Shown here piece by piece: positions 43,694-55,104 of a stretch of 64,000 nucleotides of DNA; positions within the stretch are counted from its first letter, which is position 1, and each line of letters begins with the position of its first letter. Both the position numbers and the translations under genes were made by a program. The notes under the pieces are model-generated. The model was not told the origin of the DNA and did not search any database. It saw nothing but the letters and a program-made list of their open reading frames with translations. Origin of the DNA: Chlorops oryzae (taxonomy: Eukaryota > Arthropoda > Insecta > Diptera > Chloropidae); contig CM035807.1 in the NCBI GenBank assembly GCA_020466095.1, positions 102,173,451 through 102,237,450 on the forward strand, given 5' to 3'.

Positions 43694-46258
43694 ATGGAGC
43701 TTTTCTTTGTGAATCAAGTAAGTTTAAACATATCCTTACGTCCCTGTATAGTTAATTTTATAGTTAAAAAAGTTAAATAGATACATGCACATTGAATGTT
43801 TGATAAAGACTTCCCGAATTTTTAAGAGCTATGCGTCTGTTCGAATTGCGAAGAAGAATATTGCTTTACGAATTCGGGGAACTACCGAAATTTTATCTGC
43901 AACTCTGATCTGATGCTCTAATGAAACTGGTGGTCTATGCTGCAGTTGTTCACGAGAAAAGCATGCTTAACTCAATTTAGGAACTAGATGGGCGATATTA
44001 TGTATCTATTTTTGTGAACATTATTAGGGAAGTCCCAATTCTAAAAATGCGCTGATATCGACGGCATCACAAAAAATCCGCAATAGTGCACATTCATTTA
44101 CATTGTATACATGTACATTAGGCTGGGTCGTTTTTACGAAAGTTCTATGATCGCGTTGGAATAGTAAAATTATGTTTCCTTATGTATAAAAAATAATTTT
44201 GTGTAAAAAAAAATTCAAAATAAGCTGCATATTCATACCGCGCAAGCGGATTGAAAGTTGGAAAAAAAAAATTTATATGAGATTTTTCCGACTTCAATGA
44301 TAAAATTTAGAATTTCTCAGCTTTAATCTCATTTTTTAAATACATTATGTTCCCAGATATTTTTGGTCATAAAACTATCTTTCAAAGGAAAGCAACGAAA
44401 CTACGATCGACCAAAATTTTACGGAGATATGGTTGAAGAAACTCAGACCTGAGGAAATTGCTCCAAGACATGCCAAAAATGTGTTCGAACCTATCAATTT
44501 TGTAACCATTCGGAAGAAGGCATATTGCCATTTCAAAAAAATTTTCCTTGAAGAAAATCAGTTATTTCATAAGGTTGTTATAACAATTTATATATTTATC
44601 TATTTATCGGTTTCATTTCAGAACGTGCCCTGAAAAAAAAGTCCATGAAAGTTTAAAATCCTTCTACTCGAACAGGAAAAAACAACGCTCAATTACGATT
44701 ATAGATTTTTTAAATCGGTTCACAGAAACCAAAGTTACACGGCTTTGAAATTGGACAATTTATTATTTTTTAAATCCTGTGTTAGTTAAAAAGAAATGCC
44801 GAAAAGTATACTACATTTTTTTTTTTTTGATTCGATAATGAGCTCATGTTTGGGAAAAATATATAGCAAAGTCATACCCGACAAACTCTGTGTCGAGGGT
44901 ATATGGCATTTTTTCGTCCGTACTCGAGATAGACTTAAAAAAAATTTATATAGAAATGGTTGTGATTTTCGCAACAGACCCTAGTACTGGAGGTACCCCT
45001 AAAAATGTTCCGATCGGGTCCATACTCGAACTTGTTCTTACTCATGTGCTTGTGAGTACGCATATCAAATTTCATCAAGATAGCTCAACTCCTTCGATAA
45101 AAAAAACTGTATACAAACAGACGGACAGACAGACAGACAGACATGGCTACACGGAATCTCCTGGTGACGCTTATCATTTCTATATATATTTTGTATGGTC
45201 TATCTCAACTGGTTCTGGGTGTTACAAACAACCACACAAATGCAATATACCCTCGACACAGAGTGTATAAAAAACCGCAAATTGAATATATGGAGTTTTC
45301 TGGTGATACTAACCATTTCATTGTACATACAATGTGCAGGTTTGTTCGAAGCGAAATCGATCTTTGAACATTTCATATAAGTATCTATAAGCTTATTATT
45401 TTTGGCGTTTGTCCTTTAAATTATCTTTGAAAAAATACTCCATATACATAATGTGCGAAAAGAAATTAATTCTCGAGTATTTTACAGAAATTTGTACTCC
45501 CATCAACTTTAAACGTGGAAACGAAGGACTTTTCCGAAGACGATTTGAGTGCTCTTTCGAAGAGCATCGAGATAACTAAAGAAGATGCTGACCTGGACGT
45601 GGACAATCCACCATCGGGAATCCTTAGCCCGTTGCGGATGTTCTTATTACAAAGCGCTATTAAGAGAAATGATCCTCAGGCGATTTTCGATAAAGTCTTT
45701 CAGATCGAGAGCAACCGAGAAGCCCTAAAAAAGGATCTGAGATATATAATTTTCGTATTTTTCGATTGCGAGAAGACTCGAGGTAATCAACTCTTAATGC
45801 CGTTGTTCACGAAATACGGCGTTAATACCGAAAATCTAAGCGAAATCGAGGAGTTCCTATTCAATGTGTACAACACTTTCGCCGATATTACCTATACGCT
45901 CCAGAAGAAATATCCTCGACTTCAACGACACCGAGATAACCTATTTGGTTATAAGAATTTTAAGAAAATTTACATAAATATGGGCATTGTTGCTTTATTG
46001 CCCAAGGGCAAGAAGTACGGTGGCTTCGTAAAAGCCCTCCTACATATCTCATTGTCGTTCAACGTTTCAAACTTCGAGACCGTCCTAGCATCGTTTCGTA
46101 TGTATTATCATTCTGCACTGACTCCGAACGAAAAACGCCAAAAATGGTTTTCAAATCTCCAAATCGCAGAATCTGATTGCCTTTTGTGGAGCAAGGTGTT
46201 CGACAAGCATTTCCCAGATCATGTCGATATACATAAGTTTTTCGGACAGATTGCTTAA
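43694..46258 (+). CDS. gene A copy 2: unrecognised 264-aa protein, two exons
   Basis: Exon 1 is 43694-43717 (MELFFVNQ, GTAAGT donor), exon 2 is 45488-46258, and both splice sites match copy 1. The intron is 1,770 nt instead of 548 because of inserted repeat DNA. The protein differs from copy 1 at one residue: Asn to Asp at residue 22. Two other exon-2 differences are silent. The frame is fully intact, so both copies could be functional. The hAT element ends 46 nt before the ATG, so promoter or leader use may differ from copy 1. Poly(A) signal at 46599-46604. Confidence 0.8.
44100..45316. mobile_element. insertion in the gene A copy 2 intron
   Basis: Absent from copy 1, where TTCATTTTGTACATAC is continuous. 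The insert includes a dispersed-repeat tail (ACGGACAGACAGACAG at about 45120, then TATCATTTCTATATAT) and inverted motifs CGACAAACTCTGTGTCGAGG (44879-44898) and ATACCCTCGACACAGAGTGT (about 45248-45267). It is related in style to the module at 3446-4470. Breakpoints are approximate. Confidence 0.75.
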
Positions 46259-46598
46259 AGCCGATTGTTCCTTAATTTTTGCAGATATGGAGCGCGCTGC
46301 ATGCACATTAATTTCCCTCTTTTTAATTTTAATGAGCTTAATCTTTTATGGCTCGAAAATATTGCTTTTAATTTTCATTTTATAGTCGCGATCAGTGTTA
46401 ACTTGTCGAATTGAAACACTTGCTCAAACAAAAATATAGTGTATCTATATATGGATGATGGCTGGCTATAACCCTTTAAGATGAACGAAAGAGCTGTCGC
46501 TTTTCACACCTGGCAATCGTATTCTGCAGTTGTGTAAACTAAATGTATCCGCAGCACATTTGTAAATCACACAATTCTTCCAGCATACAGATTAAACG

Positions 46599-46604
46599 AA
46601 TAAA
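46599..46604 (+). terminator. poly(A) signal of gene A copy 2
   Basis: AATAAA in the same position as in copy 1. Confidence 0.6.
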
Positions 46605-46996
46605 TATACGGAATTTACTCTTCAAGTATTCTCTTTCATTGGAGGAGGTTCCATTATTGCTCGAAATTATTTCAATTCAAGGCTGAAAGTGTGTGCAGCC
46701 CAAACCACGATTAGCTTCCTGTCTCTAAGTGCCCTCAAAAGATCTGAAATCCACCATGGAAATGCCTTGGAGACACGTTCTCTTTGTGGTGGGTGATGGG
46801 TGATCGGGGGTGCGAAATGTGTGAAAGTCGAGAAAAAATAGTGTAATGGGTAAGTATTTTTGCTGTTTTTCTGTATTATTAAATTATGTGGTTATATGTA
46901 CTATAAATATTCAAAATTTCAACAAATCTAGGACAAAAATATAGGCTTTTTGCGATGCCTTTTTGATTTGAACTAAATCCGGAGATTGCTTCAAGT

Positions 46997-48375
46997 TTAG
47001 CCATTGCGACGACCGCGGCGAGGGCCGTTGCGGCCATTGCGAGCGCCGTTGCGTCCATTGCGAGAGCCGTTTCGGCCATTGCGAGAGCCGTTTCGGCCAT
47101 TGCCAGGGCGTCCGTTTCCGCCATTGCGTGGACGGCGGTTGCGGCGACCTCCTCGGTTACCACGACCTCCTCGATTGCCACGACCTCCTCGATTGCCACG
47201 ACCTCCTCGATTGCCACGACCTCCTCGATTGCCACGACGAGGTCGACGACGTCCAGGACGTCCACCTCGTCCTCCACGTCCACCTCGTCCTCCACGTCCG
47301 CCGCGTCCACCACGTGCAGGCCTGCCCCTGGGCCTTCGTCTGCGAATGATTTGAAGCGAAGGAAATCTAATTCCCTGTCCTCCTCCAGCAGCATTTCCTC
47401 CTCCTCCTCCAGCAGCAGTTGTGCCTCCTCCTCCAGCAGCATTTCCTCCTCCTCCTCCAGCAGCAGTTGTGCCTCCTCCTCCAGCAGCATTTCCTCCTCC
47501 TCCTCCAGCAGCAGTTGTTCCTCCTCCTCCAGCAGAATTTCCTCCTCCAGCAGCAGTTGTTCCTCCTCCTCCAGCAGAATTTCCTCCTCCAGCAGCAGTT
47601 GTTCCTCCTCCTCCAGCAGAATTTCCTCCTCCAGCAGCAGTTGTTCCTCCTCCAGCAGAATTTCCTCCTCCTCCTCCAGCAGCAGTTGTTCCCCCTCCTC
47701 CAGCAGCAGTAGTTCCTCCTCCTCCAGCAGCAGTTGTTCCCCCTCCTCCTCCTCCAGCAGCAGTTGTTCCCCCTCCTCCTCCTCCAGCAGCTGTTGTTCC
47801 TCCTCCTCCAGCAGCAGTAGTTCCTCCTCCTCCAGCGGCAGTCGTTCCTCCTCCTCCAGCGGCAGTTGTTCCTCCTCCTCCAGCGGCAGTTGTTCCTCCT
47901 CCTCCAGCAGCAGTTGTTCCTCCTCCTCCAGCAGCTGTTGTTCCTCCTCCTCCAGCAGCTGTCGGTGTTCCTCCTCCTCCAGCAGCTGTCGTTGTTCCTC
48001 CTCCTCCAGCAGCTGTCGTTGTTCCTCCTCCTCCAGCAGCTGTCGTTGTTCCTCCTCCTCCAGCAGCTGTCGTTGTTCCTCCTCCGCCAGCAGCTGTGTT
48101 GTTCCTCCTCCGCCAGCAGCTGTCGTTGTTCCTCCTCCTCCAGCAGCTGTCGTTGTTCCTCCTCCAGCAGCTGTCGTTGTTCCTCCACCGCCAGCAGCTG
48201 TTGTTGTTCCTCCTCCAGCAGCTGTTGTTGTTCCTCCTCCAGCAGCTGTTGTTGTTCCTCCTCCAGCAGCTGTTGTTGTTCCTAACCATCCAAAAGCTAA
48301 GCTGATTAGTTGATTCCTCCTCCAGCAGCTGGTTGTTGAATCGCTGGAAGCCTGAGATTCATGACATTAATATAA
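46997..48375 (-). pseudogene. gene B copy 2: start disrupted by indels
   Basis: The repeat and Arg/Gly tail are intact (frame open 46997-48289, ending RRGRRNG), with an extra RGRP near the basic junction and different repeat lengths. The first part of that open frame reads NNNSCWRR, the shifted reading of the same repeat, so at least one indel lies near 48095-48110 (CTGTGTTGTTCC). Farther upstream the signal-peptide region (about 48330-48450) carries several small insertions relative to copy 1, and an in-frame stop interrupts it. Taken at face value the copy is broken. The density of indels in an otherwise nearly identical duplicate suggests unpolished sequence, so a functional gene is possible. 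Confidence 0.6.
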
Positions 48376-48636
48376 AAATCGTTTCACCTATTAAGATAGC
48401 GATTACCTGCATAAAAAGTCAAAATAAGACAACCTCATCCTGATGAGTGAGGAATGGTTAGATATTGCTGAAGCATTCAAGTTATGAATTAATTTAAAAA
48501 TTTGCGCATTTTCAACCTATTAATATGATTTAGCCGAACTACCTCTCCATTCAATGAAATCAAAATATTTAACCAACTCAATTTCCATATTGAGTAAATT
48601 GTTAACATTGGCTTCTGAAGCGTTCTTTATTGAGCC

Positions 48637-50058
48637 TATTCCTCTATGGAACATTTGAACAAAACGAACGATAATATTTGATAAGTTTTTTTCTTTCCAG
48701 TAATTACAATTAAATACCAAAACTATTTTTATTCAACAAATTTTTCATCATTATAATATTTCCTGTTATAATTTTCCAAGAAGGTTCGTTGTAATTACGA
48801 GCCATTCCTCTAATAACATAACAAAAGCTTTACCGATAATAGACGTCAAGGTTTTTTGTCTTTCCACTTAATTATTATATTATTATAACTTAGATAGTTA
48901 ACTAAGCTGGGTGCAGCCTTGGTATAATTTCATGAAATTTTTTTGAACAAATCATTGGTCAATCTTGCATCTCTGAATGTTTATTAAACCGTCGTTTCTA
49001 CGCCTGAGTCTCTATATCGATATATACATAGGTTGACCAGCGATAATCTAATAAACTTTTTGCAAAGCAGTGTCGGATAACACTGTACAACAATTTTGAA
49101 CTTTTTCCAAAATAACGAGGTTCTTACAACGGATTATGGTAGAAGAGGCAAAAAAAAAAAAGAATACGTGTCCCGGAGTTTTGAAAGTTTACGTCTGAGT
49201 TTTATTTTAGGGGTCAAAATTTTTCCCTCTGGCCTGTCCTTGTAGCATATCGGCTTATGACAAGACAAATATTTTTGTGGAACATATTAACCCTTTAACT
49301 GCCAAAACTAAGGCTCATTTTGTGACTTACTTTTCTTCTAACTAAAAAAAAAAAACTCGCCCCAAAATGGGGGAGGGTAGCGTCAAAATATTCTACGAAA
49401 ATATGCGCCATAAAATTTTACTATAGGTCTCCGAACACTTCGAAAAGAAAAACTCAACACAAACACTGCCAAACACTGAAAATTCGGAGTACCTTTAAAG
49501 GGTTAATTTCGATATAGTAACAAGTTAGTACGGAAAAGTCTACCAAAACTTATTTTTTTGGCATTGCTTTCTGTGAAGAAAACATTCTACGGAAAATTTT
49601 ACTATAAGTCGCCTAACATCAAAAAGCTCGACATAAAAAATGAACAAACCATAATAAATATAAATGTTAACGTCATTATTTTATTTTAATGAATATGCCA
49701 AAGTAAAAATGCATGAAAAGTGTAAAAGAGAACTTAATCATTCGCAATAAGATCAATCAAAACCCTGTGGCTGACATAAAATAGAGAGGAAAATATCAAA
49801 AGGGAAATAATAATTCAAACAAAACAGAAACAACATATTTATGTGCTTCTAAGTTGTTAGTGTAGTCAAAAACGTACGAGAACTGCATATAAAAGTAAAC
49901 ATTGAATGTATGTATACAAAATTTGTATTGTTTTTTGAATTTATATTGCATTTCGCTTTACACTTTTTTGCAAGTTCTCTTGTGAGAGTGAAACTGGGTA
50001 TTTTAAAATTTTATTAAGTCTCCGAAAGTTTTTGGGCTTTTACGATAAGGGGTTTTAT
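48637..50058. other. intergenic, no gene seen
   Basis: AT-rich. It contains a piggyBac-type MITE at 49291-49502 and no supported gene. Confidence 0.4.
49291..49502. mobile_element. piggyBac-type MITE, TTAA-flanked
   Basis: TTAA at 49287-49290 and 49503-49506 flank ends CCCTTTAA and TTAAAGGG. The TIR is short, so the assignment is tentative. Confidence 0.55.
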
Positions 50059-51053
50059 CAATAGGGTACTTGACTATATCAAAAAAAAAAATTAATTTTT
50101 TCTTGACTTACCTAAAACGGTTTTGATTGGCTGAACTTAAAATGACGTCACATGTGTAACAACATTGCCAGCTGCAGCTTTGTTATCAGATGTTTATTTT
50201 CAATAAGTTCCAACCACTTTTTCCGTGTTTCGGCATTTCTTGGAGTACGTACAAATAGTTTGTCTGGAGTTCTTATGAAAGAAATTACACTCCGGTACTG
50301 CACACGATTTATAGCGGCTCACAATTTCATTTTTATTGATTCAAGTTTGTTGCAATTGCGCGCGAATACTTTTTGACACTTCAACACTAACCCAGAAAAC
50401 ATTGAGGTTCGAGAATGATTTGATATCAAATGTTTTTCTGAAGTTACATTTAAATCGATTTGAGATTGATTCGAGAAAGATAGCATTAATGTCTAGCATT
50501 AATTCTCGATTTAAAAATGATTCAAGAATCGCATTCGAAATTAACTTTAAGGGAAAAAATTCTCAAACCTTTGAATTCTGTTTGCTGGGTTATAACACAT
50601 ATGTTTTTGCACGCAGTCACCTGCTTGACTATTTCTGTGGCAATACAGAATAACTGCTTAAGTCGACTTAAGCTCAAAATGCTTTATTGAAACCATTGAT
50701 CAATAAAAGAAAAATCTATACTCCCTACTGTTATTACAAACAATTTGATTTAAGAAATGAGATTCCATTTGACATAGGAAAGCATACGAATTGAATTTCT
50801 TTAAGCCGCTTTTTCTCTAAACACCAAATTACGACTTAAGCAGTTATTTCTTATTGCCATTGATTTGTTTAGGCACATGTGACGTCATGCCAATCAAAAA
50901 GTTGTTTTCGCGGCACATTTAAATATTGAATTTTTATTTTCAGTTTTATTTTCGAATACTTACCAGAATTTAAAATTTCCACTTTTCCTTGAGTAATTAA
51001 ATGAAACTCAATAATATAGAATGGTGTTTAAAAATTTGTCAAGTACTCTATTG
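50059..51053. mobile_element. 995-bp element, TIR CAATAGGGTACTTGAC
   Basis: CAATAGGGTACTTGAC at the left and the inverse CAATAGAGTACTTGAC at the right. Internal ATGACGTCACATGTG (about 50142) and CACATGTGACGTCAT (about 50874) are also inverted. A smaller MITE, TIR TAACTGCTTAAGTCG, is nested at 50651-50846. It ends 233 nt beyond the phr6-4 stop codon. Confidence 0.75.
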
Positions 51054-51285
51054 CAGGAATTTTAGTTAGAAATTGTATAATTTGGGACTAGAAATCCTAA
51101 GAACTTATTTTTTTGCTGAGTAATTTGTACTTTATATAAAAGTTTCCATCAGTCTTGGTTATCTTCGTATTAATAAACAAAACAACGGATCGATCCAGCT
51201 GAAACTTAAACGAAATAAATAAGAAATGTTTTTGTAATCTTAACACATTTTAATAAAAGACATACATTTATACATAATATAATAC

Positions 51286-52960
51286 TTAAATCTTACGTTT
51301 TTTTGTTTTATTTTCGTTACTTTTACCTTTTCGTTTATTCGAAGTTCCGGTTTTTGGAGAGTTTGCCACGACTTTGGATTCTTCTTTACCCGATTTCACC
51401 TCCCTATTAACCTTGTATGCGGCACTCATTTTCTGGATGTTCTCCTTATGTACGATTTCATGTAGAACTATCCGTTTGGGATAATCCACGCCTACCACAC
51501 AGCCATATTCACGTTGAGCAGCTAAATTGGCTGTCCACGGCTCATATATAAGCTTTGCAGGATATTTTTCAAGTTCTGGAACATATTTTCTAATATAGTT
51601 CCCTGTTGGGTCCGTCTTCTTCCCAAACGATATTGGACTATACACACGAAAAAATTGGTGATAAAATGCTGATGCTGAAAGCCACATCCAATTTCCCGCA
51701 TTCAAAGCCCAATCCTGATCGAGTAACAATTCTTCAAACACCTTTTGACCCTCTTCCCAACTAATCCATAAATCACCTCGTGTCAGAAAGCAAGCGACCG
51801 CATGTCGTGCAAGATGATGTATCCATCCTTCTTGTCGTAACTGCCGCATAATAGCATCGATGAACGGATATCCGGTACGACCGTGGGCCCATGCTTCCAA
51901 ATGTGCCTCATTTGTCTGCCATGGTATTTGCAGACAAATTGAATTTCCAAACATACGATCAAAATTGGGTTCCGAAGCAGCTGCAGTATAGTAAAATTCA
52001 CGCCAGTATAGTTGGCCCAATAGCGAGACAGGTGGCTTCGAATGTTTGGGATGACGAGAAAGGCAATCTGAGACCTTTTTATGAAAAAGTCTTGAGCTTA
52101 AGCAGCCAAACTTAATATAGGGACTTAAAACTGTTGTACTTGGTTCAAGACTGTTCGGTGCAGTATTGGGTTTTTCAAACGAAGCTATCCACGTCTCCCT
52201 TTTTAAAATATCGTTCAATCGGCGTAGAGCTTCCGTTTCGCCTAAAATAAATAATCATTTCAATAATTAACAAAAGGAATCGAAAGAATTCAACTTACCG
52301 CCTGGAAACTTGCAAACACCTAAATCTTCGGGCTTCTTTACCATTTCCTCCATGGTAGGTAATCATAACAATTCTTGTTCTCCTTCTCTAGGCTGTCCGC
52401 CAGCGGTTCCATTTGAGCATCTAGCTTGTGGGGTTTCTCAAGTGGTTGTGGTATTTTTGTTTTCCCTGCCACATCCAAGAACTTCTGATAAGTTAGCGGT
52501 GCTTTTCCGAAGTTTTTACTTAAAATAACTTCTGGATTAAAAATCGTATGGGAACAAAATGTATCAACAGATATTTTGAACTGTTTGGCTAATTTCGTGA
52601 TTTCGGCATCTCTCTTTGAAGCGTATGGTTCAATATCAGTTTCGAAGGTCAAGCTTGTTGTGTCCCACTCTTTGAAAAGACGCGGAAATACTTCTTCTGG
52701 TTTACCACGAATCACATACAGACGAGAATTAAGTTCTACCAATTGATTATGCAAGTCTGCTAGAGTTTGTTGCAAGAATCTCCAGCGATTGCTCCAACTC
52801 TTAGAATTGAAAGGAAAATCGGATCTAAAATAAAAATAGCTCGGACACAATTTTCATTTGGAGATCGCATTGCTTCCGTGAAGGTTTTCGTTAGTGCAGG
52901 ATTATCGTGCACACGAAGTCCTTTTCGAAACCAGTGGATAAATGTTTTCTTCTTTTCCAT
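51286..52960 (-). CDS. phr6-4: (6-4) DNA photolyase, two exons, two 1-nt frameshifts
   Basis: Flavoenzyme that uses light to reverse (6-4) pyrimidine-pyrimidone photoproducts in DNA. Exon 1 is 52299-52960, exon 2 51286-52241, with a 57-nt GT-AG intron (52242-52298). Allowing for two missing bases the product is about 539 aa, the normal family length. Exon 1 encodes the antenna-domain start ([15 protein letters not shown]) and the FETDIEPY and CSHTIFNPE segments. Exon 2 holds [10 protein letters not shown], the catalytic His pair region WIHHLARHA, the FAD-binding [19 protein letters not shown] and [17 protein letters not shown], and a Lys-rich tail likely to be a nuclear signal. Frame is lost at about 52789 (between VGA and RWRF) and at about 52358 (between YDY and TMEE), each repaired by one base in a short homopolymer. 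Everything else is conserved, so I favour sequence error over a pseudogene. Confidence 0.96.
52242..52298 (-). other. phr6-4: phr6-4 intron, 57 nt
   Basis: Donor GGCG|GTAAGT, acceptor TTTTAG|GCGAAACG. Joining restores [13 protein letters not shown] across the junction, as in fly photolyases. Confidence 0.93.
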
Positions 52961-53093
52961 GGCTTGCTGATTTCACAAGCCAACGTAAATTTATATTTAA
53001 ATTATGCGCAGCTTGGTGCAATATTGCCAATGCTGCCACATATATGGAACCAGTTTCAATAAATTGCACTTTTGATGGAAATTTTTCTATATA

Positions 53094-53895
53094 CCCAGCC
53101 GGAAATTTCACTACTTCTGCAGTACTTCCGAAGTGGTGAAAATTCATGCTGCGAGTACTCGCATTACTAACCCTTACTTCTAATGAAGTTTGTTCGGACA
53201 TGGCCGCTATTTTCAGTACTTCAAAATTCATGTGTTATTCATTTGGTAAAGGAGTGTATGACCTTGGTCCGCATGAAAACTTCATTTGGGAAAAGAGCAC
53301 GTGCTGGTTGGCTTAAGAAGGATCCAACGTGCATGATTATTTCATTTGAAAATAGAGTATATAATCCTAATACAAATGAAAGTTTCGTTTGAAATAAGTT
53401 TACGCTACTGGGATCTGGGAGGTAAAGAAATATAAATATTTTTTTTTTTTAATATTAAAATGTTTTATTTCCATGTCTGTTAAAAGTACTTCATTGACTA
53501 TGTTATAACATAACGCTAGCTCATAGTGTTGATCAACAATAACATAAAACATTACCGATTCCATCACAATTTTTTAGTTCTAAATGCACTTGGATGAAAA
53601 GCAGAAGTGAATGAAATTTTCTCAAAAAATGTGTAAATCATAGCAGAAAATTTGAAATATGCAAAACACTGTTTTTATGAAAATTGCATAAGATATTTAT
53701 TGGAAAAAGGAGTAATCAACCCTTTTTCAAATGAAAATTTCGTTTGAAGAAGGATCTCTTGTAACGAGCTCTTGCTTCCATGAAATTTTCACTACAAAAC
53801 CATTCGAAACAGCACCAATTGGTCTCTTTACATATGCATTCTTCCATACTTCTGCATCGATGATTTTGTCATGCATGCGATAAAGTCCGGCTGGG
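53094..53895. mobile_element. MITE with CCCAGCCGGA ends, upstream of phr6-4
   Basis: CCCAGCCGGA (53094) and TCCGGCTGGG (53886-53895) are inverted. The left 130 bp (CACTACTTCTGC, GAAGTGGTGAAAATTCAT, ATTACTAACCCTTACT) match the inner part of the Harbinger-like elements at 22120-22215 plus 22816-22880 and at 26110-26260. It starts 134 nt before the phr6-4 ATG. Confidence 0.75.
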
Positions 53896-54085
53896 ATATG
53901 TTTTTATGTGTTTATGGAAATCAGGCTTTTCTCAGGCCAAGTAAAGCAGGAAAGTCGCATGCAACCCTGTCCCATCAACACTTTTTTATTACTTGACTTC
54001 TCCGTCTAAGCGAAAGTATTCACTTCGAAGTTATTTTCGATTTTTTTTTCAAGTGTTTTTTATGGGAACTTTACTTAAGTGGTTA

Positions 54086-54249
54086 ATCCATATTCGAGCA
54101 TGCTCGTTCGAGCGGCTCGGCTCGATGCAATGCTCGATCGTATGAGGTGATGTTGGTTAATGAATTGGCTCGCCAGCATCACCCCTTACGATCGAGCATT
54201 GCATCGAGCCGAGCCGAGCCGCTCACACGAGCATGCTCGAATGTGGATA
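54086..54249. mobile_element. foldback MITE, ATTCGAGCATGCTCG arms
   Basis: Arms of about 60 bp (ATTCGAGCATGCTCG, CGGCTCGGCTCGATGCAATG, CTCGATCGTA) are mirrored around a short loop at about 54150-54185. GC-rich against its surroundings. Confidence 0.88.
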
Positions 54250-54281
54250 GGTCACTTTACTGCATATCTGAGTATAGGCTC

Positions 54282-54609
54282 TATTTCATACGGTCATATT
54301 GTTCGTGGATTGTTGGTATGATGAAAGTATGTGTGTTGTAAACGAAAAAAGCAGGTTCTACACACTGCTCGGCGTTTTTCAAAATAATTTAGAGTTGTTT
54401 CTCGTGTGACGAACAAGCTTTATAATGTAAATGGTTGCTATGCAACATTATATATCTACATATCGTCGATAATAGTATGCAACTAATGCGTGCCATTATT
54501 TTTTCGTCTAAAACTTAGAACGACAATGAAGTTAGACATGTCGAATATTTTTTTTATGACACCTGTTCATCATGTAAGTTCGTAAATATATGACCGTATG
54601 AAAGGCCCT
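54282..54609. mobile_element. MITE, TIR TTTCATACGGTCATAT
   Basis: TTTCATACGGTCATAT (about 54284) and ATATGACCGTATGAAA (about 54589-54604) are inverted. Its body (TTCGTGGATTGTTGG, GACGAACAAGCTTTATAATG, ATCGTCGATAATA) recurs at 56336-56530. Confidence 0.8.
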
Positions 54610-55104
54610 TATAGGCTCTAATTCAATAACTGTACTCGATATGCAGATTGCATATGGCTGAACCATGTTCTCATTTACTATGCATAAAATAATGTTAAGT
54701 TCGTTTTCATGGCGAAAACTTTGTTTTTTTCATGGGTTTTATATGGAAAATTTTCATACTGGTAACGTTACACATACGTCCATTTTTTTTTTACATGTTT
54801 CTACTCAAATTGGACGACGCACAATGTAATAATTTATGAAACCTGATAGAAAGTGTAATCCGAATTCTGCTTAAATGATTTTTGATTGCACTTGTGTTTA
54901 AGGAGCTATAAGCGGTTAAAGATTGCTGGTAACGTTACAAAAATGAAAATTTTGTGAAATTTGGCGATATGGACAATTTAATTACTGAATATCTGAGTAT
55001 AGGCCATTAATCCGACAACGTCATATTTTTGGCGATATGGCTGCACGATATTCCCGAATACCATTTGTTTACGTTTTAAGCGGGCGATTTGTGTTTACCA
55101 AAGC

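Larger units (their letters stand above)
42652..48636. repeat. segmental duplication, copy 2
   Basis: Homologous to 31905-35572 in the same orientation and longer because of a hAT insertion (42770-43647), about 1.2 kb of intron insertion (about 44100-45316) and repeat-length change in gene B. Exon and 3'-UTR sequence of gene A is nearly identical to copy 1. From about 48285 to the right boundary, similarity continues but with frequent small indels. Confidence 0.92.

Noticed and set aside
31905..48636. Two alleles assembled in tandem as the full explanation of the duplication
   Set aside because: Not excluded, but less likely: homology stops sharply at both ends and the 7 kb between the copies, as well as the outer flanks, are unrelated.
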